This document shows positions 1-10,192 of a stretch of 64,000 nt of DNA, in pieces (position 1 is the stretch's first letter; each line of letters begins with the position of its first letter). The notes beneath the pieces are model-generated. The model saw only the letters and a program-made list of their open reading frames with translations, did not search any database and had not been told where the DNA came from. Source of the stretch: Nonomuraea thailandensis (GTDB taxonomy: Bacteria; Actinomycetota; Actinomycetes; Streptosporangiales; Streptosporangiaceae); assembly GCF_024172165.1 (NCBI RefSeq), contig NZ_JAMZEB010000002.1, forward strand, positions 248,001 to 312,000, written 5' to 3'. Made by a program: the position numbers and the translations under genes.

Positions 1-1067
1 ACCCGAGGCACCGACGCCTCGGCGAAGGCGTGCAGCAGCTTGGCGCCGCGCCGCACCACGCCGCCGTGCTCCTGGCCGACACCCGGCAGGTAACCGGGAA
101 CGTCCACGAGGACAACCAGTGGCACGCCGAAAGCGTCACACATACGTACGAAGCGGGCGGCTTTCTCGGCGGACGTGGCGTCGAGGCAGCCGGCGAGCCG
201 CAGCGGGTTGTTGGCGATCACGCCGATCGTGCGGCCGCCCAGGCGGCCGAGCGACGTGACGATGTTCGGCGCCCACCTCGGGTGCAGCTCGACGCCGGGC
301 TCGTCGAGCAGGCCGCTGACCAGCGGCTTGACGTCGTAGGCCCGGCGGGCGGACGCGGGCAGCAGCGTGGAGAAGTCCACGTCGGCGACCTCGCCCGCGC
401 GGATGCGGCCCTGATGGCCGAGGAGCGTGGCGAGCCGGCGCGCCGTGGCGAACGCCTCGGTCTCGGTGCGGGTCACGACGTGCGCGACGCCGCTGCGCCT
501 GCCGTGCGGCTCGGGGCCGCCCAGCGCCGCGCTGTCGACGCTCTCGCCGGTGACGCTGCGGACCACGTCGGGGCCGGTGACGAAGATGCGGCCGGAGTCG
601 GCCAGGATGACGAGGTCGGTGAGCGCCGGGCCGTAGGCGGCGCCGCCGGCGGCGGGCCCGACCACCACGGAGATCTGCGGCACGACGCCCGACGCCCTGG
701 TCATGGCGGCGAAGACCCGCCCGACGGCGTGCAGCGACTCGACGCCTTCGGCGAGTCGCGCACCGCCGGAGTGCCAGATCCCGATGATCGGCACCCGTTC
801 GCGGACGGCCACGTCGTAGGCGTGCACGATGTGCTCGCACCCCTCGCCGCCCATGGCGCCGCCCTGGATGCGGGCGTCGTTGCAGAAGGCGACGACGGGC
901 ACGCCCTCGACGCGGCCCATGGCGGCCAGGACGCCGCCGGTGCCCTCCGGGGTGATCAGCTTCGGCGTGCCCTCGTCGAGTAGCGCCTCCAGCCGGACGA
1001 TGGGATCGCGCGGATCGGCGGGCTCCTGGTCGGAGCCCTCGCTCACCACCCCGTCGAGCAGGGTCAT
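1..1067 (-). CDS. acyl-CoA carboxylase carboxyltransferase (beta) subunit, 3' end cut by the window
   Basis: The minus-strand reading from the ATG at 1067 gives about 355 residues of a biotin-dependent carboxyltransferase of the AccD/PccB type, running off the window edge. Visible landmarks are an N-terminal crotonase-like half with a GGAMGG segment, the IWHSGGARLAEG segment, the GPAAGGAAYGP oxyanion region, and a C-terminal half with DVPGYLPG. The family transfers carboxyl from carboxybiotin to acetyl- or propionyl-CoA to give malonyl- or methylmalonyl-CoA. The start codon directly abuts the fabF stop, so it is the last gene of the fatty-acid operon. That suits supply of malonyl-CoA, although acyl-CoA preference cannot be read here. 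Confidence 0.9.
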   Translation of the reverse strand, partial: MTLLDGVVSEGSDQEPADPRDPIVRLEALLDEGTPKLITPEGTGGVLAAMGRVEGVPVVAFCNDARIQGGAMGGEGCEHIVHAYDVAVRERVPIIGIWHSGGARLAEGVESLHAVGRVFAAMTRASGVVPQISVVVGPAAGGAAYGPALTDLVILADSGRIFVTGPDVVRSVTGESVDSAALGGPEPHGRRSGVAHVVTRTETEAFATARRLATLLGHQGRIRAGEVADVDFSTLLPASARRAYDVKPLVSGLLDEPGVELHPRWAPNIVTSLGRLGGRTIGVIANNPLRLAGCLDATSAEKAARFVRMCDAFGVPLVVLVDVPGYLPGVGQEHGGVVRRGAKLLHAFAEASVPR

Positions 1068-2300
<1,233 letters not shown>

Positions 2301-2347
2301 TGTTTCGCGCTCCTTACTGATCAGCGGGTATGGATCTCTGCTACTTC

Positions 2348-2587
2348 TCAGTTCTGGATGAAGTTGAGGACGTCCTTGACCGTCTTCAGGTTCTTGAGCT
2401 GGTCGTCGGGGATCTCGACGCCGAACTCGTCCTGGGCGGCCACGGCGATCTCGACCATGGACAGGGAGTCGATGTCGAGGTCGTCCACGAAGCTCTTCTC
2501 CGGGGTGACCTCGGACGCCGGGATGCCCGTGATCTCGTTGATGATCTTGCCGAGGCCCTGGAGGATGTCCTGCTCGGTGGCAGCCAT
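2348..2587 (-). CDS. acpP: acyl carrier protein
   Basis: A 79-aa acidic ACP. Ser41 in the DIDSLSMVE motif is the site of 4'-phosphopantetheine attachment. The start ATG at 2587 has an AAGGAG ribosome site upstream. It sits between fabH and fabF on the same strand. The 120-bp gap to fabH contains two hairpins, which may let acpP be expressed at a different level from the upstream genes (inference). Confidence 0.97.
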   Translation of the reverse strand: MAATEQDILQGLGKIINEITGIPASEVTPEKSFVDDLDIDSLSMVEIAVAAQDEFGVEIPDDQLKNLKTVKDVLNFIQN

Positions 2588-2646
2588 GTCGCTAGTTCTC
2601 CTTTTGGTGTTTCAGGGTTTCTGTGCGAGCGGTGCCGCACAAGCTT

Positions 2647-2686
2647 GTAGGACGATCGGATCCTACGGGGAGCCCCGCGCGGGGCT
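2647..2686 (-). promoter_or_regulatory. two adjacent hairpins between fabH and acpP
   Basis: The plus strand reads GTAGGA-8 nt-TCCTAC at 2647-2666, then the perfect 16-bp palindrome AGCCCCGCGCGGGGCT at 2671-2686. Both lie in the fabH-acpP gap. There is no T-tract, so attenuation, RNA processing or differential stability is as likely as termination. Function is inference only. Confidence 0.4.
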
Positions 2687-2709
2687 GCCATCAGGACCGA
2701 TCGGAGCAC

Positions 2710-3666
2710 TTAGGGGATCTCGATCACTTGGCCCGCGTACGTCAGGCCCGCGCCGAAGCCGAGCACCAGCGCCAGCTCGCCCGAGCGCACCTCGCCGCGC
2801 TCCAGCATGCGCGAGAGCGCCAGCGGGATCGAGGCGGCCGAGGTGTTGCCCGCGGTGACGATGTCGCGGGCGACGACGGCCTTGTCGGCGCCCAGCTTGC
2901 GGGCGATGGCCTCGATGATGCGCAGGTTGGCCTGGTGCGGCACGAACGCGGCCAGCTCCGACGGGTCGACGCCCGCGCGGGCGCAGGCCTCCAGCGCCAC
3001 CGGGGCCAGGGCGGTCGTGGCCCAGCGGAAGACCGTCTGGCCCTCCTGGTGGAGGAAGTCGTCGCGATCCTTGATGATGATCGCGTCGGCCTTGTCGCCG
3101 GCGCTGCCCCACACCACGGGGCCGATGCCGGGGGTCTCGGACGGGCCGACCACGGCCGCGCCGGCCCCGTCGGCGAAGATCACGGCGGTGGACCTGTCGG
3201 TCCAGTCGACCCACTGCGAGAGCTTCTCCGCGCCGATGACCAGCACATTGCGTGCCGATCCTGCGCGTACGGCGGCGCTGGCGGTACCGAGCGCGTAGCA
3301 GAACCCGGCGCAGGCGGCGTTGACGTCGAACGCGCCGGGAGAGGTGATGCCGAGGCGGTGTGCCACGACGGCGGAGGCGTTGGGGATCTGCGTCTCCAGC
3401 GTGCAGGTGGCCACGATGACCAGGTCGATGTCGTCGGGGGACAGGCCGCTGGCGGCCAGCGCCTTGCCGCCGGCGATGGTGGCCATGTCCTCGAGCGACT
3501 CCGAGGCCGGGGCGACCCTGCGCTCCTTGATGCCGACCCGGGACTGGATCCACTCGTCGTTGGTCTCCATGGTCTTGGCCAGGTCGTCGTTGGTGACGAC
3601 GTTCGACGGCTGGTAGTGGCCGAGGGCCAGCACCCTGCCGCCTGGGGCGATGTCGGGGATCCTCAC
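2710..3666 (-). CDS. fabH: beta-ketoacyl-ACP synthase III
   Basis: A 318-aa initiating condensing enzyme that joins an acyl-CoA primer to malonyl-ACP. The KASIII triad is visible: Cys119 in NAACAGF, His243 in VPHQANLR and Asn273 in TAGNTSAAS. The GTG start at 3666 overlaps the fabD stop by four bases (GTGA), implying translational coupling. In actinomycetes FabH typically takes branched primers for iso/anteiso fatty acids; substrate choice here is inferred from the family. Confidence 0.96.
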   Translation of the reverse strand: MRIPDIAPGGRVLALGHYQPSNVVTNDDLAKTMETNDEWIQSRVGIKERRVAPASESLEDMATIAGGKALAASGLSPDDIDLVIVATCTLETQIPNASAVVAHRLGITSPGAFDVNAACAGFCYALGTASAAVRAGSARNVLVIGAEKLSQWVDWTDRSTAVIFADGAGAAVVGPSETPGIGPVVWGSAGDKADAIIIKDRDDFLHQEGQTVFRWATTALAPVALEACARAGVDPSELAAFVPHQANLRIIEAIARKLGADKAVVARDIVTAGNTSAASIPLALSRMLERGEVRSGELALVLGFGAGLTYAGQVIEIP

Positions 3667-4559
3667 TTGATCAGCTCCCTGGCCGCGTCAAGGTCGTCTG
3701 GGGTCTTCAGCGCCACGGTCTGCACGCCGCGCAGGCCACGCTTGGCCAGGCCGGTCAGCGTGCCGCCGGGCAGCAACTCGATCATCCTGGTGACGCCGAG
3801 CCCGGCCATGGTCTCCATGCAGGCGTCCCACCTGACGGGGTTGCTGACCTGGTCGACCAGTCTCTGGAGGAACTCGGCGCCGGTCGCGACCGCCTGCCCG
3901 TCGGAGTTGGACAGCAGGGTGATGCCGGGGTCGCCGGGAACGACGTTCCAGGCGGCTTCGCGCAGGCTCTCGACGGCCGGGGCCATGTGGCGGGTGTGGA
4001 AGGCCCCCGCGACGGAGAGCGGGATGAGCCGGGCGCGGGCCGGCGCGTCCTCCTTGAACGCGGCCAGCTGCTCCAGGGTGCCGCCGGCCACGATCTGGCC
4101 GGCGCCGTTGATGTTGGCGGGGGTCAGCCCGTGCTTCTCGATGGAGGCCAGCACCTCTTCCGCCACGCCGCCGAGCACGGCGGTCATGCCGGTCTCGGTG
4201 ACGGCGGCGGCCTTGGCCATGGCCTGGGCGCGCTCACGTACCAGGTGGAGCGCCTGCTCGGGGGTGAGCACCCCGGCCAGCGCGGCGGCGGCGAACTCGC
4301 CGACGCTGTGACCGGCCAGCAGGTCGGGGGTCGCGCCGAGCGCCTCGGCGGCGGCCAGCGCGGCTGCCACGAGCAGGGGTTGAGCGACGGCGGTGTCGCG
4401 GATCTCGTCGGCGCCCGCGGTGGTGCCGTAGGCGACCAGGTCGATCCCCGCCACCTCCGACCAGGCGCCCAGCCTGTCGGCCAGTCCGGGCAGCTCGAGC
4501 CATGGAGTCAGGAAGCCCGGCGTTTGGGCACCTTGGCCCGGGGCGACGAGTACAAGCAC
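3663..4559 (-). CDS. fabD: malonyl-CoA:ACP S-malonyltransferase
   Basis: A 298-aa acyltransferase that loads malonyl onto ACP. It shows the N-terminal VAPGQGAQ motif, the nucleophile serine in AGHSVGEFAAA (about residue 85) and the catalytic His in GAFHTRHM (about 188). The GTG at 4557-4559 is chosen because it follows AAGGTGG by five bases and gives the family's usual N-terminus; a GTG nine bases further upstream (4568) is in frame but lies inside that ribosome site. First structural gene after fasR; overlaps fabH by four bases. Confidence 0.94.
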   Translation of the reverse strand: MLVLVAPGQGAQTPGFLTPWLELPGLADRLGAWSEVAGIDLVAYGTTAGADEIRDTAVAQPLLVAAALAAAEALGATPDLLAGHSVGEFAAAALAGVLTPEQALHLVRERAQAMAKAAAVTETGMTAVLGGVAEEVLASIEKHGLTPANINGAGQIVAGGTLEQLAAFKEDAPARARLIPLSVAGAFHTRHMAPAVESLREAAWNVVPGDPGITLLSNSDGQAVATGAEFLQRLVDQVSNPVRWDACMETMAGLGVTRMIELLPGGTLTGLAKRGLRGVQTVALKTPDDLDAARELIK

Positions 4560-4662
4560 AAAAACCACCTTGCCCTGTAGAACTTCGACACGCGGATGGA
4601 GATCCGTACGAACTTTGTCCTGGGTGATTTGTAGGAACCCTACAGTGGGGATTTCGGTGCCA

Positions 4663-5835
4663 TTACGTTAGAGCCCGCCACGTTTCAGCACTTTCCGACA
4701 GCCTGCCCAGGATCAGGCCCACCTGCAGCGTGAACGCGGACCTGCCCTCGGTGGGCTGGTAGCCGGTCAGCTCGGTGATCTTCTTCAGCCGGTAGCGCAC
4801 GGTGTTGGGGTGCACGAACAGCAGCCGCGCCGTCGCCTCCAGCGACGTGCCCTGCTCCAGGTACGTCGCGAGCGTGTCGAGCAGCGGGGTGCCGGCCAGC
4901 GGCAGGTAGACGTTCTCGATGAGCTGCTCCCTGGCGTCGGTGTCGCCGTCGAGCGCCCGCTCGGCCAGCAGGTCCTCGGCGTGCACCGGCCGGGGCGCGT
5001 CGGGCCAGCCGCAGGACGCCTTCAGCCCGGCCAGCGCCGCCCTCGCGGAACGGGCGGCGGCGTGCAGGTCGGGCACCTCGGGGCCGATGACGATGGGGCC
5101 CACGCCGAAGCGGGCCACGACCTGCTTGGCCGCGTCGTCCACGCTGCCCGCGCCGCCGACGATCACGATCAGCCGGTCGGCCTGCACCCCGGCCAGCAGG
5201 TCCATGCCGATGCGGCGGCCCTTCTCGCGCAGCCCGTCGATGACGGCGCGCGGGTCGTCGTCGGGGGCGTGCCCGGCGATGACGACCACGGGGGAGGAGG
5301 TCCAGCCGAGCGCGGCGGCCCAGGAGTGCAGGCCGTCGTCCACCTCGCCGCGCACGAGGGCGTCGACGATCAGGGCCTCCAGCCGGGCGTCCCACGAGCC
5401 CCTGGCCTCGGCCTCGCGGGCGTAGACGTGCGCGGCGGCGAAGGCGACGTCGCGCGTGTAGCGCAGCATGGCCTGCTGGAGCTGGTCCTCGCCGCCGGGT
5501 GAGGCCAGCTCGTGGGTCTGGGCCTCGACCACCTCGACCACGACCCGGACGATGTCGACGGTCTGCTGCAGCGAGATGGAGCGCTTGAGCTCGCGCGGCG
5601 CGGTGCCGAAGAACTCGATGCTGGGTGTGGGCCGGTCCTTGCCCGCGTGCTGGAACCACTCCACGAACGCGGCGATGCCGGCCTGCGCGACGAGCCCGAC
5701 CCATGACCGGTCCTCGGCGCTGAGCGCGCGGAACCAGGGAAGCTGCTCGTCCATGCGGGCCATGGCCGCGGTGCCGAGCGAGCCCATGGCCCGCTCGAGC
5801 CTGCGGGTGGTGTCCTCCCGGGTCCGGTCTGTCAC
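4663..5835 (-). CDS. fasR: FasR-type PucR/CdaR-family regulator of fatty-acid synthesis
   Basis: A 390-aa regulator with a long N-terminal region, a central GGDEF-like CdaR domain and a C-terminal PucR helix-turn-helix (EATARLLFVHPNTVRYRLKK). In Streptomyces, FasR is encoded just upstream of fabD-fabH-acpP-fabF and activates that operon; the same position here supports the name. The GTG start at 5835 is oddly close (one base) to an AGGAGG, so the true start could be the downstream ATG at codon 17. About 100 bp separate it from fabD, room for the operon promoter. Confidence 0.88.
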   Translation of the reverse strand: MTDRTREDTTRRLERAMGSLGTAAMARMDEQLPWFRALSAEDRSWVGLVAQAGIAAFVEWFQHAGKDRPTPSIEFFGTAPRELKRSISLQQTVDIVRVVVEVVEAQTHELASPGGEDQLQQAMLRYTRDVAFAAAHVYAREAEARGSWDARLEALIVDALVRGEVDDGLHSWAAALGWTSSPVVVIAGHAPDDDPRAVIDGLREKGRRIGMDLLAGVQADRLIVIVGGAGSVDDAAKQVVARFGVGPIVIGPEVPDLHAAARSARAALAGLKASCGWPDAPRPVHAEDLLAERALDGDTDAREQLIENVYLPLAGTPLLDTLATYLEQGTSLEATARLLFVHPNTVRYRLKKITELTGYQPTEGRSAFTLQVGLILGRLSESAETWRALT

Positions 5836-5890
5836 GCCTCCTAGAGTGCCAGGTCCCTCCGGATGACCGGAACGGTGGTTCGCGCCTGTG

Positions 5891-6322
5891 CTAGATCACG
5901 GCGACCGCGGTGATCAGGCCGATCGCCAGGTGGGTCACGGAGAGCAGCCGCGCGCCGGGCTGCAGCTCGGGCTCCTTGACCAGATCCCGTACGGAGATCC
6001 CGACGATCCGGTCGAACACCAGCATCGCGACCGTCTGCACCACGATGCCGACCAGACCGAACACCGCCGTGCCCGCCAGCCCTTCCGCCAGGCGGCCGCC
6101 GGAGGCCCAGATGGAGGCGGCCACGATCAGGCCGACGGCGGCCAGGGCGGAGGTGGCCAGCAGGGTGGCGTTCGGGTTCCGCTCGCTGCGGATGATCTCG
6201 CTCAGCTTGCCGGGGGTGGCCCAGTCGATCACGTAGAAGCCGACGATCATCAGGATCAGGCCGACGGCGGCGTAGGCGGCGATGGCTCCCGAGCCGCGGG
6301 CGAGGGTTTCGAGAAGGGTCAC
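5891..6322 (-). CDS. DUF350 family membrane protein (YjfL-like)
   Basis: A 143-aa integral membrane protein with about four hydrophobic segments (IAAYAAVGLILMIVGFYVI, ATLLATSALAAVGLIVAA, AVFGLVGIVVQTVAMLVF and a C-terminal LAIGLITAVAVI). The GTG at 6322 follows GGAA by five bases and removes a hydrophilic extension that would overlap the neighbour. It is the last gene of a three-gene unit with an ATP-grasp enzyme and a small RGGFG-tailed protein, as in E. coli yjfL-yjfM-yjfC. Molecular function is unknown. Confidence 0.85.
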   Translation of the reverse strand: MTLLETLARGSGAIAAYAAVGLILMIVGFYVIDWATPGKLSEIIRSERNPNATLLATSALAAVGLIVAASIWASGGRLAEGLAGTAVFGLVGIVVQTVAMLVFDRIVGISVRDLVKEPELQPGARLLSVTHLAIGLITAVAVI

Positions 6323-6365
6323 GTCAGTTCCATTCGTGCAAAAGGCATGGGTGTGGGGGGAAACA

Positions 6366-7511
6366 TCAGAGGGCGATGCGGTGGGGGACGAACGAGGAGG
6401 TGTCATCGGTGATGTAGCCGGTCGTCTCCCTGATGCCCAGGCCGGCGGACTCGTCGGCCACCATCCAGGCGCCGAGCACCGGCCGCTGCCCCTCGAAGAC
6501 GGGCAGGGCCTCGAAGCCCTGGAAGACGTAGCCTTCCCGGCCGTAGCCGCCCGGCGTCTCCTGGGTGCCCTCCGGCGTGACGATGCGCATCGAGGCGCCC
6601 TCCCTGCCGAGCAGCGGCTTGGCGATGTAGGAGGTCAGGTCGCGAGGGCCGTCGAGGTAGGCGGGCAGCAGGTTGGGGTGGCCCGGGTTGAGCTCCCACA
6701 ACACCGCCAGCAGCGCCTTGTTCGACAGCAGCGTCTTCCACAGCGGCTCGAACCAGGTGGCGTGCCGCACGGCGTGCCGGCCGAAGTCGTCCGACAGCAT
6801 CCACTCCCACGGGTAGAGCTTGAACGCCGAGCGGATCACGCGATCCTCGACGTCCACGAAGCGGCGGTTGAGGGAGTCCCAGCCGATGTCCTCCATGGCC
6901 ACGGCCACGGTCTGCAGGCCCGCCTGCTCGGCGGTCTCCTGCAGGTAGGCCACCGTCATGGCCTCCTCGCCCGTCTCGTCGGCGTTGGTGAACGCGAAGT
7001 GCGTGGGGCCTGGCGGCAGTCGCAGCTCCCGCCAGCGGTCGATGAGCCGCTCGTGGATGGAGTTCCACTGGTCGTCGCCGGGGAAGACGTCCTGCAGCCA
7101 GAACCACTGCACGACCGACGACTCCAGCAGCGAGGTGGGCGTGTCGGCGTTGTACTCCAGCAGCTTGGCCGGGCCCGCGCCGTCGTAGCGCAGGTCGAAG
7201 CGGGCATAAAGGTAGGCGTCGCGGCGCTCCCACGAGCGCGCGACCTCCTCCCAGGCCCACTCGGGGATGGCGAAGTCGGCGAAGCGGCCGGCCTCGACCA
7301 CGTGGTCGACGGCCCGCAGGCACATCCCGTGCAGCTCCTCGACCTGCATCTCCAGCTCCTCCACCTCGTCCATGGAGAAGACGTAGTGGACGGACTCGTC
7401 CCAGTACGGCCTGCTCAGCCCGGACGGGTGGGCGGCGCGGTGGTAGGCCAGCCCCTGGCTCTCGATCGTCTTCTCCCAGCCGTTCCTGGGAGCGGCGTGT
7501 TCACGGCGCAC
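6366..7511 (-). CDS. glutathionylspermidine synthase-like ATP-grasp amidoligase (YgiC/YjfC type)
   Basis: A 381-aa protein of the GSP_synth family, a circularly permuted ATP-grasp C-N ligase. Landmarks are ARFDLRYDGAG, EYNADTPTSLLES (substrate/metal region), AKPLLGREGASMRI (nucleotide-binding ATP-grasp segment) and a C-terminal GAWMVADESAGLGIRE. It has only the ligase domain, lacking the amidase domain of true E. coli Gsp. Actinobacteria make mycothiol, so glutathionylspermidine is an unlikely product. The GTG start lies two bases after the neighbour's stop. A role modifying a protein or peptide is a published prediction for this family, not shown here. Confidence 0.88.
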   Translation of the reverse strand: MRREHAAPRNGWEKTIESQGLAYHRAAHPSGLSRPYWDESVHYVFSMDEVEELEMQVEELHGMCLRAVDHVVEAGRFADFAIPEWAWEEVARSWERRDAYLYARFDLRYDGAGPAKLLEYNADTPTSLLESSVVQWFWLQDVFPGDDQWNSIHERLIDRWRELRLPPGPTHFAFTNADETGEEAMTVAYLQETAEQAGLQTVAVAMEDIGWDSLNRRFVDVEDRVIRSAFKLYPWEWMLSDDFGRHAVRHATWFEPLWKTLLSNKALLAVLWELNPGHPNLLPAYLDGPRDLTSYIAKPLLGREGASMRIVTPEGTQETPGGYGREGYVFQGFEALPVFEGQRPVLGAWMVADESAGLGIRETTGYITDDTSSFVPHRIAL

Positions 7512-7513
7512 GG

Positions 7514-7978
7514 TCAGCTCCCGCCGGTCCAGCTCCGGCCGAAGCCGCCGCGCTGGATCTCCTTGCCGGTGCGGCTGGTGATCGTCACGTCGGAGGGCTT
7601 GAGCGTGGTGCCGCCCTGGACGCGGTTGCCGACCCGGTGACCGCCGTAGTACCAGACGTACGCTCCGCGCGAACCCCCGTAGTAGTGGGTCGATCTGCCG
7701 TCGTCGTCGCAGTAGGAGTCGTCGACCACCACGTAGGACCCGGCGGGGGGCGACGAGGTGGCGGCGCTCGGCGACGGTGACGGTGACGGGAAGGGGGTGG
7801 GGGTGGCGTCGTCGTCCTCCACCAGCATCACGCAGTCGGCCGTGACGTCGTCGTCGTCATCCGACACGGCGGCACAGTAGCCGACGACCATCACGGACAG
7901 CACCCCGAGTACGACCAGCGGGACGACCTTGGACGATTTGCGCGGCGGTTCTGTGGTCGCCTGCGGCGGTTTTGCCAT
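7514..7978 (-). CDS. membrane-anchored small protein with C-terminal RGGFG tail (YgiB/YjfM-like)
   Basis: A 154-aa protein: short basic N-terminus, one hydrophobic segment ending in VVGYCAAV, an acidic Asp run, a Pro/Ser-rich linker, then a Tyr/Gly-rich part and a C-terminus reading IQRGGFGRSWTGGS. From memory, E. coli YgiB (DUF1190) also ends in a TRGGFG segment and is encoded beside the YgiC ATP-grasp. The shared tail and gene order suggest equivalence despite little other similarity. ATG 7978 follows AGGAG. First gene of the trio; a candidate substrate of the ligase (inference). Confidence 0.72.
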   Translation of the reverse strand: MAKPPQATTEPPRKSSKVVPLVVLGVLSVMVVGYCAAVSDDDDDVTADCVMLVEDDDATPTPFPSPSPSPSAATSSPPAGSYVVVDDSYCDDDGRSTHYYGGSRGAYVWYYGGHRVGNRVQGGTTLKPSDVTITSRTGKEIQRGGFGRSWTGGS

Positions 7979-8068
7979 CAAACTCCTGCTTTCCTGGGCC
8001 GATCAGCCTAGCGGCGGCCCTTGTCCCCGTTCAATTGGTAGCGCCCTGCGCTTGTCGTTCACTTGGGT

Positions 8069-9115
8069 ATGAATGAACGCATGGATCCGGTCGAGGCCCT
8101 GCGCGAGATCGCCTTTCTCCTGGAGCGCGCGGGCGAGCCCACGTACCGCGTGCGTGCCTTCCGCCGCGCCGCCGCGGTCGTGGACGAGCTGTCCCCCGAC
8201 GAGCTCGCCCACCTGGCCCACAGCGGCGCGCTCGGCGACCTGCCCGGGATCGGGAAAGTCACCGCACTTGTGGTCAACGAAAGCCTCGATGGGCAGGTTC
8301 CGACATATTTGCGGCGGATGCGGGCGACGGCCGGGGTGGAGCTCGACGCCGAGACGGCCGAGCTGCGGGCCGCGCTCAAGGGCGACCTGCACAGCCACTC
8401 CGACTGGTCCGACGGGGGCTCGCCGATCGAGGAGATGGCCGAGGCGGCCGTCGCGCTCGGGCACGAGTACTGGGCACTGACCGACCACTCGCCGCGCCTG
8501 ACCGTGGCCAAGGGCCTGTCGGCGGAGCGGCTGGCGCGGCAGCTCGACGTGGTGGCCGAGCTGAACGAGCGGATGGCGCCGTTCAGGATCCTGACCGGCA
8601 TCGAGGTGGACATCAACCTCGACGGCTCGCTCGACCAGGAGCCCGAGCTGCTGGAGCGGCTCGACGTGGTGGTCGCCAGCGTGCACTCCAAGCTGCGGAT
8701 GGGCGGCGAGGAGATGACCCGCCGCATGGTCACCGCCATCGCCGACCCGCTGGTGGACGTGCTCGGTCACTGCACCGGGCGGGTGGTGCAGGCGGGTGGG
8801 AAGCGGGGGGTGAAGCGGCCGGAGTCGGAGTTCGAGGCGGAGCTGGTCTTCGAGGCGTGCCGGCGGTTCGGGGTGGCGGTCGAGATCAACTCCAGGCCCG
8901 ACCGGCTGGACCCGCCGAAGCGGCTGATGCGGCTGGCGTACGAGATGGGATGCGTGTTCTCGATCGACTCCGACGCGCACGCGCCCGGGCAGCTCGACTG
9001 GCAGCGGTACGGGTGCGAGCGCGCCGCCAGGTGCGGGATCGAGGCGGAGCGGATCGTCAACGCCTGGCCCCTCGACCGCCTGCTCTCCTGGACCCGGGGA
9101 GAGCCCGGGGCGTGA
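8069..9115 (+). CDS. PHP-domain phosphoesterase with N-terminal helix-hairpin-helix region
   Basis: About 348 aa. The N-terminus resembles the HhH part of family X DNA polymerases (DLPGIGKVTALVVNE), followed directly by a PHP domain; the polymerase palm is absent. Metal-binding motifs are in order: DLHSHSDWSDGG, LTDHSPR, GIEVDINLDG, VVASVHSKLR, LGHCTGR and IDSDAHAP. This resembles the C-terminal part of bacterial PolX, suggesting a DNA-end phosphatase or nuclease (inference). Starts at TTG 8063, ATG 8069 and ATG 8081 are in frame; none has a good ribosome site. Confidence 0.88.
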   Translation: MNERMDPVEALREIAFLLERAGEPTYRVRAFRRAAAVVDELSPDELAHLAHSGALGDLPGIGKVTALVVNESLDGQVPTYLRRMRATAGVELDAETAELRAALKGDLHSHSDWSDGGSPIEEMAEAAVALGHEYWALTDHSPRLTVAKGLSAERLARQLDVVAELNERMAPFRILTGIEVDINLDGSLDQEPELLERLDVVVASVHSKLRMGGEEMTRRMVTAIADPLVDVLGHCTGRVVQAGGKRGVKRPESEFEAELVFEACRRFGVAVEINSRPDRLDPPKRLMRLAYEMGCVFSIDSDAHAPGQLDWQRYGCERAARCGIEAERIVNAWPLDRLLSWTRGEPGA

Positions 9116-9185
9116 GCGCCGTCGGAAAATGGCGCGTCGTTGCGTGGCGGGAAAGCCGGATCAGGCGTACTCTCCCCGGAGAGGA

Positions 9186-9206
9186 GCCTGGGGCAGTGGC
9201 CCAGGC
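9186..9206 (+). terminator. small stem-loop downstream of the PHP gene
   Basis: GCCTGGG / CCCAGGC, a 7-bp perfect stem with a 7-nt loop, lies 70 bp after the PHP stop and before the WYL regulator start. No T-tract follows. A weak terminator candidate only. Confidence 0.3.
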
Positions 9207-9297
9207 GTGAGACTCCTGTGGCCCGGCGGTTACGGGAGTGTGCCCGGGGCAGGCGAGCGCCCCGCGATTGTCGGTGGCGGGGCGTAGCGTTCCGGCT

Positions 9298-10026
9298 GTG
9301 AACCGTACCGACCGGCTCTACGCGCTCGTCGAAGACCTGCGCGCCATCGCGCCCCGCTGCCGATCCGCCCGCGAGATCGCCCGGCGGTTCGAGGTGAGCG
9401 TGCGCACGATCGAGCGCGACATCGCGGCGCTGCAGGAGTCCGGCGTGCCGATCTACGCCGAGCCGGGCCGCAAGGGCGGTTACGCCATCGACAAGAAGAT
9501 GTCGCTGCCCCCGCTCAACTTCACCCCGGCCGAGGCCGTGGCCATCGCCGTGGCGCTCAGCCAGGCCGGCGACCAGCCGTTCGGGCGCCAGGCGCGCAGC
9601 GCGTTACGCAAGGTGGTGGCCGCGATGCCGGGGCCCGAGGGTGACCTGGCCAGGGAGCTGGCGCGGCGCGTGCAGCTCGTCCGGTCACCACCGGAGCAGG
9701 GCGGCGAGATCCAGCCGCTCGGCGCCGAGGGCATCTCGCGGGCCATCGAGGAGGCGCTGCTGCGGCGGCGGGTGCTCAGGCTCGAATACGCCGACGCCAA
9801 GGGCGCGCTCACCTCGCGTGACGTGGAGCCGGGCGTGTTCCTGGGCGGGCGGGGCGGGTTCTGGTATCTCGTGGCGTGGTGCCGGCTGCGCGACGACGTA
9901 CGCGTCTTCCGCCTCGATCGCATCGCCGCCGCCATCGTCACCGGCGAGCGATGCCCCGACCGGCCGCTCGAAGGCTTCGCCACCGAGGTGCCGGAGATGG
10001 CCGTGCACGGCACTCTGCTCGACTGA
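9298..10026 (+). CDS. YafY-type HTH/WYL transcriptional regulator
   Basis: A 242-aa DeoR-like winged helix (SAREIARRFEVSVRTIERDI, about residues 22-41) joined to a WYL domain (about 110-225, containing GGRGGFWYLVAWCRLRDDVR). The GTG at 9298 gives the usual VNRTDRLYALVEDL opening; upstream in-frame residues look non-coding. WYL regulators sense a ligand, often nucleic acid or a small molecule, and often control a neighbouring gene. Here the neighbour across a shared terminator is a convergent gene, so the target is unclear. Confidence 0.9.
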   Translation: MNRTDRLYALVEDLRAIAPRCRSAREIARRFEVSVRTIERDIAALQESGVPIYAEPGRKGGYAIDKKMSLPPLNFTPAEAVAIAVALSQAGDQPFGRQARSALRKVVAAMPGPEGDLARELARRVQLVRSPPEQGGEIQPLGAEGISRAIEEALLRRRVLRLEYADAKGALTSRDVEPGVFLGGRGGFWYLVAWCRLRDDVRVFRLDRIAAAIVTGERCPDRPLEGFATEVPEMAVHGTLLD

Positions 10027-10192
10027 TTGATCGAAAACACCGACATAGGGTTGTCGCCATCACAGTAGATCGTTGACTTGTTCGAAAAGCGAGGGGCAAC
10101 TGATGATCGTTCGCACGCCGGGGCAGCGCCTTCCCCGCGACCACCCGGCGGGCGAGCGGGCCGGGCCCCGACCCGGGGACGGTTCACCCCTC

